From Prinia subflava (taxonomy: Eukaryota; Chordata; Aves; Passeriformes; Cisticolidae), in the NCBI RefSeq assembly GCF_021018805.1, contig NC_086251.1:18643098-18707097 (forward strand): 64,000 nt of DNA. Direction: 5' to 3'. The translations under genes were made by a program, and so were the position numbers. How positions within the stretch are numbered: position 1 is the stretch's first letter; the number at the start of each line of letters is the position of its first letter. The notes below the pieces were generated by a model that made no database searches, had not been told where the DNA came from, and was given only the letters and a program-made list of their open reading frames with translations. Shown here in pieces: positions 39,720-51,360 of the stretch.

Positions 39720-40500
39720 GAACGGCGGCTGCATGGCTCCCAAGCCGAGGTGCTCCCGAGCCCGCTCGGCCCTCCTACATCCCGCGGGACGCTCGCACGG
39801 GAATCCCGGGGGCTGCGACTCGGGGCTGCCTTCCCGCGGAGGCGTCTCCCGCCGGAAAACAATCCAATAAACATGCTGTCGTCCTTGCTGCTTATAGGAA
39901 CGACACCCCGCCGGGCGGGGGGCGGCCGCTCCGCCGACTCCCACGGCCCGGCCCCCACCCGCGCAGGCCCCGTCCGCCGCCCGCCCGCCCCGGGCACTCA
40001 CCGAGGAGCAGCCGCAGCGCTCACATCCCGGTCAGGAGCAGCGCGGCGCCCGCTCACATCCAGGACCCCGCGGCCGCCGCTCCCCCGGAAGCGCTGAGGA
40101 AACACTGGCGGGTCACGGGGCGGCAGCGGGCGGAACCACCGTGCGTGCGGCGGGGGGGGGAGCGGGGCGAGCCATTCGGGTCACGGGGGGGAAGCGGCCG
40201 CGGGGATGAACCATTGCGGAGGGGGCGCGCGGGCTGTACCACTGCGGGCCGCGGGAGGACGGGGCCGCACCGGTGCCGCTGCGGCCGCTCGCTGGAAAAA
40301 GGGTGGGCAGGGGTGACCGGCATCCCTCCGCCGGTGTCTGCAAGCTTTGTGAGGGGAAAGCGGGGCTTAAAGGCCGCCGAGGCCAGCGCGGGGCTGCGCT
40401 CGCGGGGCGCTCCGTTCCGCTCCGTCGGGCGCCGTCTCTCGGGGCCGGGAGCATCCTCGCACAGCGCGGCCCGGCCCGTGCGGTCCGTGAGGACACGGCC
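39720..40500 (-). promoter_or_regulatory. PHRF1: PHRF1 CpG-island promoter and noncoding first exon
   Basis: The GC content and CpG density rise sharply here. On the minus strand a 5' splice donor (CTCCTCG then GTGAGT) sits at 40002/40001, so the first exon extends upward from 40002. An ETS-type site (CCCGGAAGCG) lies at about 40,085 and could mark the start region. No TATA box is seen, as is usual for housekeeping genes. Confidence 0.7.
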
Positions 40501-43000
40501 CAGTGCTAAATAGCTCTCGCAGACCGCCGCGGTTTTTTTCCTCTCTAACTACTCGAGGCTGGGCCCGACCCAAATGTTCCCGTGGCGCTGGGTGAGCGCA
40601 CGCACGTAGATGAGCAAGGGCTGGTTTCGCGCTGTTCCGTCAGCCGTGGGGCTCTGCCCGGGCTGTCCTCGGCTGTCCGCCGGCAAGGGGAGCGCAGCCC
40701 AGGCTCTGCTTGCAGGCGGACGTGACCCAGCGCTAACGTGCGTGTCCTCGCACACACTCGGGGCATTGTCAAGGATCAGACAGGGGCCGGGGAGAAAACA
40801 AGGTCCTTTTCCAGAGAACACACAGCGGAGCAAACCCAGCTTTGCTGCTGCCTGCCCGCTCGAGGCCCGAAAGAGGGGCGAATCAGGAGGGATCAGGGCG
40901 AAATCCCTGGTGAAGCCCCAGCCGGCGAGCACGCACTGCCTCGTGTTGGAAAAGGCAAGATTTGCGCTGCAGAGAGGCAGCTTCTTACTTGCAAGTTAGT
41001 TCATGTGGGTTTGCCAGCCTCCAGGGATGAGACCGGGGACACGTTCCCCTGTTCGGATTCCTCCCGAGTCCATGGGCGCAGCACAGCGGCACTGGCACTG
41101 ACCGAGGCGGGCACGGAGGGCAGCCCGTGACGCTCTCCCGCCATCCACGAATGCGCTTCCCTGTCACTGCACACATCGTGGTCCTGGCACCGCTGCGGGG
41201 GCTGAAAGCCAGCTGGGAACAAAGGGAAGAGCTGCAGGGCTGGGACAAGCGGGAGCTCTCCCCGGGACAGCACCGGCCGTGTCAGCAGGACATTTCATCC
41301 CAGAGATTAAGGGCTGAGCCACAAACTTTTTTGCAGCTGGAAGGGGAGCGGGGCTGAGAGCAAACCCACCAGTGCTGTAGTGAAGCCCCTGGGCCCAGGG
41401 CCTTGCCAGGGCAATAGTAACCATCCTGTGAGCCAGGCCGTCTCGCCCTTCCTTTAAAGACTTGGGCGATGGCACCTCCGGCGCTCGGAGTGCAGGAGAG
41501 CGCTTCGCCAGCCGCAGCAGCGCATCCTCCGCCCGCCGTGCGCTCCGCTGGCTCCGCACAGGCCCTGCCCCGAGCTGCAGGGTTTAACACAGCGCTCAGG
41601 GAGGTCTGAGCAACATCCAGATCTTGGCCGTGCCGGCAGCCAGCTGTGCAAGCACCGCTTCAAAACACACTTCTTCCCTGTGTGCTTACAGTCAGGAGGA
41701 GGATTGAAGGATATATATATATATAAAAATTTTTTTTAAGCTAAGCTTGGAATGTATAGTGCTGCCTGGACGAAGAGGGAGCACAGGAGCCAACAGCACG
41801 TGTCCTGTACTCCGTAGAGCAGCTGGCAGAAACGGCAGTGCTGGCAGGGAGGTGTCAGGGCAGTACCCAGCCATGTTACTCCCTACAAAAATGCTATTTT
41901 TTTAAAAAAAGGGTATTTTCCATGGCTGTGCCTTCTTTTGTGTTGGCTCACACCCGGAGGGTGGAGGGGTCAGTGTGCTCCACGGACAATTTCTCTTCAA
42001 TCCAGGCACCAGCCCTGTGCTGGGGAAGATGTAAAATACGTGACTTTTCCCCTACGGCTGCTGGGTGAAAACAAACCCCCCCCACATAGCATGCACACAA
42101 AATGACAACAGAGACAGCCTGTCATTGTGCGGGCTGTCACGCAGAAGAGGGGCTGTTCCCCCATCCCCCCTCCACACCGGCAATGGGAGAGCAGAGCCAC
42201 AGATGAGTGTTAAAGCACTCCAGCAAAACACGTAAGGAAATCCTTACGATGGGGAATTACCACCAGCTATCAGGGAGCCCGCGCTGGGTTTTGATTCCAA
42301 ATCATGCTCCAGATTGCAAAACACCCCTCGGAGCCGGGACGGCTGATACCGAAGAAGTTTTCATAAGGGATGCAGAGCTCGTGCCTTTTGCCGGACAGCA
42401 TGTGTTATCAGATCACCAGGGATGAGGCGTGTGGCTGCTCTTTGGTCAGTGGCCACATCCACGCCCAAAGTGTTTTTTCTTGCCCAACACCAGCATGAAT
42501 GAACCGGGGAGGGTCACAACAAACGTGCCCGCTCCCCCACATGCGCCCCGGTTTCCGATTTATTTGAGGAGGGCATGTGTGTGACTTCGGGCAGATGAGA
42601 ACCAGCCTGCAGACTCGATGCCTGGCTCTCTGAGTCTCCAAACGAGGCTTTTCCCACTCCCGGACTGCTCTGTGCCCGTCCATAAAGCTCTGTCTCTGGT
42701 GCTTGGCGAATCCTCCTTGAGGTGCACTAAGATTTTCAGCATTCCAGCCGTTTGCTTGGCTGCGGCTTGTAGGGTGATGGGCGGGAGCGAGCTCGCCCCA
42801 CGAGAAGGTGAGCGCTGTCATGCTGAGGATGCACAGGAAACATCCCAACTGCACGTCCCTTTTTGGGGGGGAAATTGCTGGAAGCAGATTCCCGGGGCCG
42901 AGGGACCACTTCCACCCCATGGCACTGCGAGGGGCACTCGGGCTCGCCACACGCCCAACCCAGCATAGAACAACGGAGAGGGGAAAACATACAAAAAATT
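40501..43000. other. Intergenic, partly CpG-rich, no gene seen
   Basis: GC-rich shore of the PHRF1 island to about 41.6 kb, then a mixed segment with an AT microsatellite (41,711-41,726). Long open frames here follow from GC richness and show no family resemblance. Confidence 0.5.
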
Positions 43001-43079
43001 AATGCGGCAGCGTGACATTTGATGCAGCGAAGGCAGAGGGTGGAGTGGCGGGGGCGGCCGGGGACACCCCGACTCTCCC

Positions 43080-43686
43080 CCCGCCCCCTCGCCCCGTCCC
43101 TCCCGCACCGCCTACGTGCGCCCCGACACTGCCCTGATGGCACGGCCCCGGCGGGCCGTACCATGGGCCGGGCTCCGGCGGGGGCGGAAGGGGGATGGAG
43201 GGGAAAGGGGGAGACGAGTGGCGGAGCCATGGGGGTCCGGTGGGAAAGGGGCTCCTCGCGGGCGGCGGCGGCAGGGCAGGGGGCCCCGCCGGCGGCCGGC
43301 GGCCCGAGCGGGGCGGCGAGGGCGGGGAGGGCGGGGGTCGGCGGGGCGGGGTGAGCGGGAGGCGGGCGGCGGCTCAACAGGTACAAATGGTTCCTCCCCG
43401 CAGCAGCAGCGACGTGCAGAAGCGAACGCGCCGCGCCCGCCGCTGTCACCGCCGGGGGGGCGGGGGGGCGCCTGCCCGCCCGGCCCCGCCCCGCCGCGGC
43501 CGTCGGCGGGCGGTGGCGGAGCCGCCATTGGCCGGAGCCGTGCGGGGGCGGGGCCGGCGGTCGGGCGCGCGGGGCCGCTATTGGCTGGAGCGGCGCGGGG
43601 GGCGGGGCGAGGGGCCGCGGCGCGCGGCGTGGGCCGGGCCGGGGCAGAGCGAGAAGTTGGCGGCGGCGGCGGCGGCGGGAGCGCAG
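43080..43686 (+). promoter_or_regulatory. CpG-island promoter of the miR-210 host transcript
   Basis: Dense CpG island. TACGTGCG at 43113-43120 and GACGTGC at 43411-43417 contain the RCGTG core of hypoxia-response elements. Two inverted CCAAT boxes (ATTGG) lie at 43527-43531 and 43580-43584, about 53 bp apart. A consensus 5' splice donor (GAGCGCAG then GTGAGC) follows at 43686/43687, so a first exon probably spans about 43,610-43,686. miR-210 is a known HIF target, so hypoxia control is expected. The sites are seen; their use is inferred. Confidence 0.65.
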
Positions 43687-45985
43687 GTGAGCGGCGGCCG
43701 CGCCGGGGAGGGATTCCCCGTTCCGGAGCTGCGGGGCGCCGCCGGCCCCAGGGCCGCTCGGGCCAGCCTGTGCCGGGGGTAGGAGCGCGGAGCTGCAGCC
43801 CCACGCGCCGCGGAGCCCGGGCACGGCGCGGCTGCCCCCTCCCGCGCCCCATCCTTCGCGCTGCCCGGTGTCTCCTGTGCTGCAGGCGGGCCTCGCCGCC
43901 CCCCGTCACCCTCCAGGAGCAGGTGAGCCACTGACTAACGCACATTGTGCTCTCGGCGACTCCACTGTGCGTGTGACAGCGGCTAACCTGCTCCTCGGAC
44001 ATCGCTGTGCGGCCGCCTCGCCTCCCCGGAGCCGCGCCTCGAAGCCTCGACGCCCTCCTGCCCTCTCGGCCAGCCAGGTGAGGGGCTCCGGCGTGCCAAG
44101 GAGTCGGCTCCCCCTGCGCCGCCACTGTCCTGCCTCCAGCGGTTCCCCATCCTCGGCTCTGCGGACCCCCATGCGCTGCCGGGAGTGCCCCAGGATCGGG
44201 CGCGCTTGCACGGGGAGCGCGAAAAGATCGAACGCTTCCTGCAGCGGGGCTCGGTGCGTCCGGCGGGAGCGGAGATGGAGGGAACGGGCCGTGGTGGCAT
44301 GCGGGAGCGAATAGTTGGCGGTGGAGTTGTTCAGGAGGGATGGCGTGCCCCCCTCTCTGTTCTCTTGCTCTTCTCCAAAGTAAGGAAGTGCTAGCGGACT
44401 CCGTACCAAGTTAGAGACACTTCATCCCGGCCGGTGACGTCTTGATACCCGGTCAGTGACTAACTGAAGTGCTATTGCCAAGGGTGTGTTAATAGAAGAA
44501 ACTCTGCCTAGGATTGCCCTGGATGAGTCACATTTAAAGAGAGACTCTCTAGTCTGTTAAAGGAAAAGCAGAGACGAGCCTCACTTTCCTTTTTTGTTGC
44601 TGTTTCTTTTCTTTTTTCCATCCTGCGCCTCACCTTTGCTTGCTGTTTTCTTCTTGTGCCAGGGCTCTATTGGTGCCCTGGCCCTGGCTGGGCATTTGCA
44701 GCGCTGCCTTGCCCGATGTGCTGTGATGTCATGCAGGGGACTCTGACTTCATGTCCCCAAGGAACAGGAAGACAAGTCAGGCAGGGACTTTTCCAGCCAC
44801 CCAGGGTGGCTGTCACTAAAAACTGAGGAAGTGACGAAGCAGATGGCTTCTTCTACAAAGTTATCTCTTGCAATTTTTTTTGGCTGGTGAGAAAGCTGGG
44901 TAGTTAAAAAGCATATTTTCTGAAGAGTAGCACAGCTTCATTGTCAGCTGAAGTACCTAATAACCAGCTAGCATTCACCACAGCTGCTGAGGTTCACTCA
45001 AAGGGCTCAGGTATTCCCCCTACTCCTGAGGCTGCTCTCATATGGCCCTGGGCTGGTGGAAGGGCTCCATCTGAAGGAATTGGCAGTGCACTGGTCAGTA
45101 AGAAGTTAATTGCACAGAAGGCAGAGCAAGGTCCTCTGTTGGTAAAGTGTCTCTCTGAGAAGTTTTGCCTGTCCCTGTCTCTCCTTCATGCTCTTGCCAT
45201 ATCTGTCTGGCTCCCAGAGGAACATCTGCTCTTCACAAGAAAACTCAGCTCTCTCTGTGCTCTGTGTTTCCGTAGCTTAAACACCCTGGAAGATGGGAAA
45301 GCCAACTGAATTTACCCAAGATGCTTTCATGTTTGTTCAGAAGCCACATGGGCCTTTTTGGAGGGGGTGGTGAGGCAGGGCTCAGACAAGTTCACAGCTG
45401 TCTCAGCCCCAGATTGCTTTTTCCTTCCCTTGCTGCACTACAGCATCTTCCCACTGCTGGTCCCGAGCAGGCAGGAGCACAGTGTAGCCACACAGTGAGA
45501 GGGGAACCTGGTGCAAAATCCACCCGTGTACAAGTGTGTCTGAGAGCTGAAAGTGGAGGCCACAGTCCCCTGCTACTCCATTTCATAGGTGACCATGCAT
45601 GTAGCAAACCTGTGTCTGAAAATGAAGGTGCTTTGTTTCTCTTTGGATAAACAGCCCTGCGTGTTTGGGACTGTGCTGGCTGATGGCTTAACCCCGGGAG
45701 ATGCCGCTGGCAGAAGCAGCTCTGCAGGTCGTCCGGCAAGACCTGTCCCAGTTCCCACAAGCAGCACTGACTTCCTGCTACCAATGGAACCATCCTGTTC
45801 AACTCCAGTAAGCAAAAGGAAGGGGTTGAAGTGAGGTTTGTTTGGTTTTGCCTTTTCTGTGTGTGTCTCCAGTAAGTGGGGAGAGCGTACAGCTCAATTC
45901 CTGTTTTTAACATTCTTGTGGCGTGATTCAAAACTAACCTGCTGTGCTGTCACCTGAAGTCTTCAATAAATGTGCAAAACCAGTG
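43610..45985 (+). ncRNA. MIR210HG: Probable noncoding host transcript of miR-210
   Basis: Position and strand match human MIR210HG: between PHRF1 and RASSF7 and opposite to both. Possible exons are 43,610-43,686 (donor GTGAGC) and 43,886-43,922 (acceptor GTGCTGCAG, donor GTGAGC), then a further donor-like site at 44,077/44,078. AATAAA at 45,965-45,970, and another at 46,274-46,279, could end the RNA. No conserved protein frame is visible. Exon structure is inferred only from splice-like motifs. Confidence 0.5.
43917..43993 (+). ncRNA. MIR210: miR-210 precursor hairpin
   Basis: Positions 43965-43986 carry the miR-210-3p sequence, with seed TGTGCGT and continuing GTGACAGCGGCTAA. The 5' arm (43926-43947, starting AGCCACTGAC) pairs with it. 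The base of the stem is perfect, GAGCAGGT (43917-43924) with ACCTGCTC (43986-43993), with a short loop around 43950-43960. The conserved position between PHRF1 and RASSF7 supports the call. miR-210 represses iron-sulphur cluster assembly (ISCU) and other targets in hypoxia. Confidence 0.95.
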
Positions 45986-47829
45986 TTTGAGTGCTGATTA
46001 CTGTAATCCAGGGCATCAGACCAGGTGAAGAGGAAAGCTGTGCCTTCTCAGTGATACATCTGATTGCACTGCATGCCTGGTTCCTCCCATCTCTGCCTCT
46101 GTGGCCAGTGAAGGTGGTTTGAAAAGGAGAATAGAAGGGTGCAACATGGTTTGCCCTCAGGCAGAAAGCCCAGCATCAGTCCTTCTGTCCTGGCCTAGCC
46201 CCAGGGTGCTCCTGAGTGATGAGAAAATACACCAGGGCTGCAAGAACCCTTGATTTCATGTTTTTCAGTAGCTAATAAACAGATTTGTAAGATGGTACTT
46301 AGCTTGGTTACAAGAGTGGTCGTGTGCCTTCATTCAGAACTGTGAGATTTTTGGTAAGAGGCAGGGGAGTGCCTTACAGGAGAGGAAGATGCTGAATTTC
46401 AGGCCTGTTGAGCTGAAGGGACTCTTTGTGCTCTTCAAAGATTTTGTTCTCATTTCAGCTCTTCATGGAGAGAAGGGAACAGGCCTTACCTTTCAAGCAC
46501 CACACTAAGAAGTGCCTGTTGTGTCCTGTCCATAACATGTCCCAGTGTCAGGTGAGCCTCACCAAAGGAGCAAGCTGCCCTATGAGGAATAGAAGGAGTA
46601 CATGAATTGTTTAAGAGGAAGTCAGTTAGTTAAATGCAAGCAGGGACTTATATAATACATCCTAAAAAAAAAAAAAGAAAAAGAAAAAAAAGATTTCTGC
46701 TGGCAGGAGGTTCCATTGGGAGAGAAACTTGCTCATCCATAAACAAGAAAATTTCCCAGCCTCCTCTAGTGCTTTATGGTTTTGTTTTTTTTTTTTTTTC
46801 CAGGGCAAGGTAGAATGCAGTCAGTCTGCACTCTGAGATGGAGAAAGAAAAATCATCATAGGAGAGCAGACAATGCTCCCTGCATGGAGACACACACCAC
46901 TTCAAAAAGCTCTTCTTCATCTGCAGTGAACTACCCTGGTAGAAGCTGTGCAGCCAGGAGCAAGCAGCAGAGCATCTGTACACCACTTGGGGAGCAAAAC
47001 CAACAGGCATTTTCTCCTCCAGACATTCACACCTTTCCTTATGTAACTGGTGCTGAAGTGTGTGCTTTAAAAGCTGCTTGCCAAATCCAGGGGCTGGGAG
47101 GCAGCACAAATGCTTCTAGCACTCTAGATGAAATTGAGGGGGAAAAAATCCAAACCCAAACACCCAGGAACTCATACAAATATGTTACTGCAACTCGGGG
47201 ATGTTTCAAATGTCTGTAGCAGTGCTGCCCTGAAGAAACTACACTGGCCTGGGGCAGTGCTGGCACCCAGGACACCATCTGATGAGGATGGTAAGGAGCT
47301 GACAGTCTAACCATAGAGGAATGAGGAGCTGGGGGCCATTTTTTGTACACAATTAAAAAAAAAAACAACCCACCCAAAAAAACTTTAAAAAAACAAAAAA
47401 AAAAAATCAGATAGTGCAGCCAGGGAAAGGGTGCCAGGGAGGCTGGAGGTGGCTGAAACACTCTTCTGACTGGTGCCTTGTGCTGACAGAACCTGCAGAT
47501 TTATTAAAAAAAAAAAACAAAACCAAGAAAACACAACAAAGAGCAGGGCTGCTCACCAGTGGAAAAACAGGTATATCCTTTGGCTTGTGATTTTTGGGTG
47601 GCACTGGAGCTAGCCAGGAGAAGCATCTGAGGAGAGAGAAGCTCTGAAGTCCATTGTCGCCCCCTCCAGGGAAGGAAGAAGCTGCCCACAGCGCCTGAGG
47701 GACACGGGGACACGAGTCCCTGCACAGCCAGGCACAGCATCCTCGAGCCACCCTGCACGCTTGGATCCCTGCCTTGCCCGCCAGCCAGTTCCCTCTCCAG
47801 TACGCGCCGTACGCGGGGCTTTTGGCTTG

Positions 47830-48330
47830 TTTTTTAAGGGAAAAAACAATAATTTATTTGCTTTGTTTTAATCTCATAACAATGGGTAATGGTAATTTCT
47901 TCCTACTACTCTGTAGTGGCCTAGAAAAGGACAGCATCATCTCCACTGTAGCAAGAAGGCTTGTCCCAGGGCATGAAATTTTAATTAGGAACAATCACGC
48001 AGCCTTGAAATGGGAATTGCGAGCAGCAAAAAAGTCAAACCATCAATAAAATATTCAATGGCAGAAATGTATTATTGACACAGCCTTTAGAGCAGATAAA
48101 AGCGGGAGGGCGGGGGAGCGGGCATTGAGCCTGGCTGCATTAAATAACAGGCGGGGACCCGCGCGCTCGCCCGGCCAGCGCAGGCCCCCCGAGCCCGCAG
48201 GAATATAGGTCACCCTTGGCTGGGGAGCTCCTGAGGTAACACACGAGGTTGATTACCACCTCTCCCCACCACAGCAGGGCAGAGGTGTTAATCAATGTGA
48301 TTTATTTCCTCACCAAACGCTGCTGGCCTA
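47830..48330. promoter_or_regulatory. Candidate enhancer-like element
   Basis: AT-rich homeodomain/HNF1-like motifs (TTTTAATTAGG, GGTTGATTACC, GTTAATCAA at 48287-48295), a GATA-type AGATAA and GC-box sequence (GCGGGAGGGCGGGG) cluster within 500 bp, with little simple repeat. This composition is typical of conserved noncoding elements. Function is an inference. Confidence 0.3.
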
Positions 48331-49655
48331 GGCAGCAGCTGGGTGATGGTTCGTAGGACACAAAATGAAGAAAATCTGCAGAGCCACAGTCTTGAGCTGG
48401 AAACAGCCAGCCCCTGGTCAGGGCACTCTCTCTAACCCCATGCCTGGGTATCAGACCTCACCGGGGGACACAGTCGAGTTACTGTGTCTCCCACCCATGC
48501 AACAGTTCCAAATCCCGCATGCCAGCCAAGGGGCATCAGCGGAAGGGCCAAATCTGCTGTGATACATATATTTTAAATCCTTCTTTTCCACACCCTCCCA
48601 CACCTCCCTCCAGGAAAGACTGGTGCTGGTTTGGCCTGTTATGATTATGACTGAACCTGCAAAACCAATAAATAATATATAATCATAACAGAGGAGAAAA
48701 ACACATCCCCCACAGACATTCGAATTAATTTTCTGTCCCCATTTGGAAGTACCAGAAGAGATGGCCCTTTTCTTTTTATTCCTATTTATTTTGCAGAAGG
48801 CAAGGCTACAAATGTAGCCCCAAAAATGAAAGATCCAGTTTTAAGCCTGCAGAAGTCTGTTTGCTGAGATATGCAGAGGATGTCCCATAACACACTGAAA
48901 TCTGGTCATGTCCAAGGCAAGTGGGTTTTCTAAACCTGCTTCCCCCCCACCCTCCCCTTTCAAGCAGCACTGAAATGCTCTTCACAATGTCCATCAACCA
49001 CTTCTTAGCCAGGCAGAATCATTAAAAGCACACAAGCCCAAAAAACCCAACAAGCAGGGGAGAAACTAAATGCAGCTGCATGGAACAAACACGTTTCTAA
49101 TTGATTTTCCTTGAGATACATCATTTAAGGAGGAGGCTGAGGAGGAGCTTGAAAAATAGCCCACCCAAAAAACCCCCAAAGCCCTGATACAAAAAAAGGC
49201 AACTTTGAAACTGCATCTCCCCACTGTGGCAGCTCTCCAGTCATAACCTAAGACACAGCAGTACCAGTTGATCTCCCAACAAAGCAAACTTTAACCCTTT
49301 AATATGACTTGATCAGCCTGCTGGGCTGTGGTGGCACCTTGAAAACCAGCTTTGAGAGGGGAAGATGTCCAGGGACCAGAGCCCAGCAGAAGCTCAGGGA
49401 AGATGGTAATGAACAGCAATAGCCAACATTCCTGGCTGCTGTTATCCAGATGCAGACAAAGGCGCATGGAAGAAAATGGGAAATTTCCCCTTACCTGCTC
49501 CTGTCTGCAGCCAAGCGCCACCCCCTTTGCCTCCTGTCCTAAAATGCTCCGAGCTGCTGCTGTGCATTATTAAAATGTTGCCATGTTTCATCCCAGAGAT
49601 GGCCACATCTCATCAGAGACAAGCTGCATCCCCTGGCTGTAAAGCACTCCACGAT

Positions 49656-49656
<1 letters not shown>

Positions 49657-49714
<58 letters not shown>
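49657..49714. repeat. Pure poly(A) tract, 58 bp
   Basis: Uninterrupted A run on + followed by GAAGGAAAG. It is the longest homopolymer in the window. Confidence 0.9.
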
Positions 49715-49716
<2 letters not shown>

Positions 49717-50829
49717 AGGAAAGAGCACTGTGTGCATAAGATTGAGTCAGTTATAAAATACTCACAGCTTTAATTCAGCAAATAGAAAGAGATGGCTTGG
49801 AAATGGAAGAGGCAGCTGCAGGGTGCGCAAACCACTTGGACGCATCCGTCAGGCACCGAAGCAGGCGCCGGCAGGGACGGCTCGCCCTGGCCACAACAGC
49901 ACGCTCACACTCGCTTTGCTCAAATCCTTTCCCAAAGATTTATTGAAAATTGGATCTGCGGCGCACGGGATTTACACTCACTCGGGGGAAGCGGGCTTTT
50001 ACGGCGAGCGCTCTGCCCCAGCCACATTTTTCGCGTACGACACGTTGAAAACAGGCTCGGGGATCTCCCATACAAACTCATCCCCTCCCCAAACTGCTTT
50101 GGTTTTGCAATTAAAATACAAGGCGACCCACTGGGACAGATGAACAAAATTGTAACTACTGGCCATCAAATTAAAAAAAAAAAATTAAAATATCAGGGAA
50201 ATGTCACCAAGAGTATTTTGGTCCTGTTCCCCACTCATACCACCACCAGGGAAGGGCTCAATTCTGTAATTTTTTGCTTTAAAAAGAAGTTGAAAGATTA
50301 AATGAATTTTAAAAAAACAAGCTCCCGCTGTGTGCTTCCTTGAAGCATGGTCTGTGGCACCACGGAAAGTGCGTTTCTCCTACAGGTTTCTTACAATATA
50401 CATAAAAAAGAGGGGCCAGAAATTTGTATTAAAGCTGCATTTGGGCCTCCCCTGCTGCCAGTGAAGAGGCTGTTTGTCATGCCCTCGCTTGCTGTGACGA
50501 GCTGCTGTGAAATCTGTCAACTTGCTCTGTCCAGGTGAGCCTCCACGCAGGTCTCCACTGCAGCTTCATTCCTCTGGTCAAAGGAATAAGGACTTTTCCA
50601 AATGTACGGTGCATCTCTTGAAGAGGCAATGCAGAATTGGTGCACTGCTGTTTTCTGTTCAATATAGAAACTGCTTAAAAAAAATAGAAGGGAGTCGCTT
50701 TCGTCCTCAGGGGAAGAGAGTTGCTTTGTGTCATCAGTCTGTAGTTTCACTTTACAGTCTGTAAAAATATTGTCTGGCCATCCACATCCATTCACAATAT
50801 AAAGAAGTAAAAAAAATATAAAATATATA

Positions 50830-50956
50830 TATATATAATATGGTTTATTTATACAGTTACACTTTGAAGATTGATCCTCAATCAATTGATACAATACAAC
50901 TGATCCTCCACTGCCTGGGCCCTTCTACCTCCAGATGCTCTGCCTGGTTGATACAA
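50830..50956 (-). other. RASSF7: Probable terminal exon and poly(A) site of RASSF7
   Basis: On the minus strand a strong acceptor (TTTTTTCTCTTGTCTTGCAG) ends just before 50956. About 105 nt further on is a canonical AATAAA (TTTATT on + at 50844-50849). The combination strongly resembles a short last exon. Which upstream donor joins to it decides the C-terminus of RASSF7. Confidence 0.6.
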
Positions 50957-51360
50957 CTGCAAGACAAGAGAAAAAACCACCTGAGCAATCCCACCATGGT
51001 AGGTGAGCACTTGCAAAAAGGGGAGTGGAAAACAGGATGTACGTGAGCACAAAGCCTGGACCAGGAGATGGGAATGTGTTTGCCGCAGCGTCCTGAAGGA
51101 TGGGGGTGGATGTACTGGGCTGTGAGGAGGATGGCAGCAGGGTTTTGCTGAGGCAAAGGTGGCACGGGTGGGAGGAGGATGCCAGGGTGGAGGCAGCATC
51201 ACCACAGCAGGTAGGGGTCCCTACCACAGCTCTTTTGCTGCACCCAGAAAACGGGAGCAAGGTGACAAGAGTCACAGGAAGTACAAAGGATTTTTGGATT
51301 AACTGGTCACTAAGATGGAGCAAAAGTAGTTCATGTAACAGGACATAATTTCTCCCCCTT

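Larger units (their letters stand above)
34120..40001 (-). other. PHRF1: PHRF1 first intron
   Basis: The 5.9-kb first intron separates the noncoding first exon (donor at 40002/40001) from the start-codon exon, whose acceptor (CTGCCGGCAG) ends at 34120. It contains a T-rich/GTTT microsatellite around 36,409-36,490, a poly(A) tract at 39,429-39,476 and otherwise unremarkable AT-rich sequence. No other gene was recognised. Confidence 0.65.
46280..50800. other. Intergenic between miR-210 host and RASSF7 3' end
   Basis: No gene seen. It contains several A-rich tracts (46,663-46,690, 47,354-47,408 and 47,503-47,520) and two blocks with unusual composition, listed separately (47,830-48,330 and 49,830-50,060). 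Confidence 0.5.

Noticed and set aside
39417..40097. 226-codon frame starting with poly-Lys
   Set aside because: Its start is encoded by the poly(A) tract and the rest by the PHRF1 CpG island in the opposite sense.
43116..43934. Plus-strand 272-codon Gly/Arg-rich frame
   Set aside because: GC-driven open frame in a CpG island that runs across putative splice sites; no family resemblance.
42736..44125. Long minus-strand open frames (362 and 337 codons) across the miR-210 island
   Set aside because: Arg/Pro/Ala-rich translations caused by high GC content, overlapping in several frames, with no domain resemblance. The + strand holds the miRNA.
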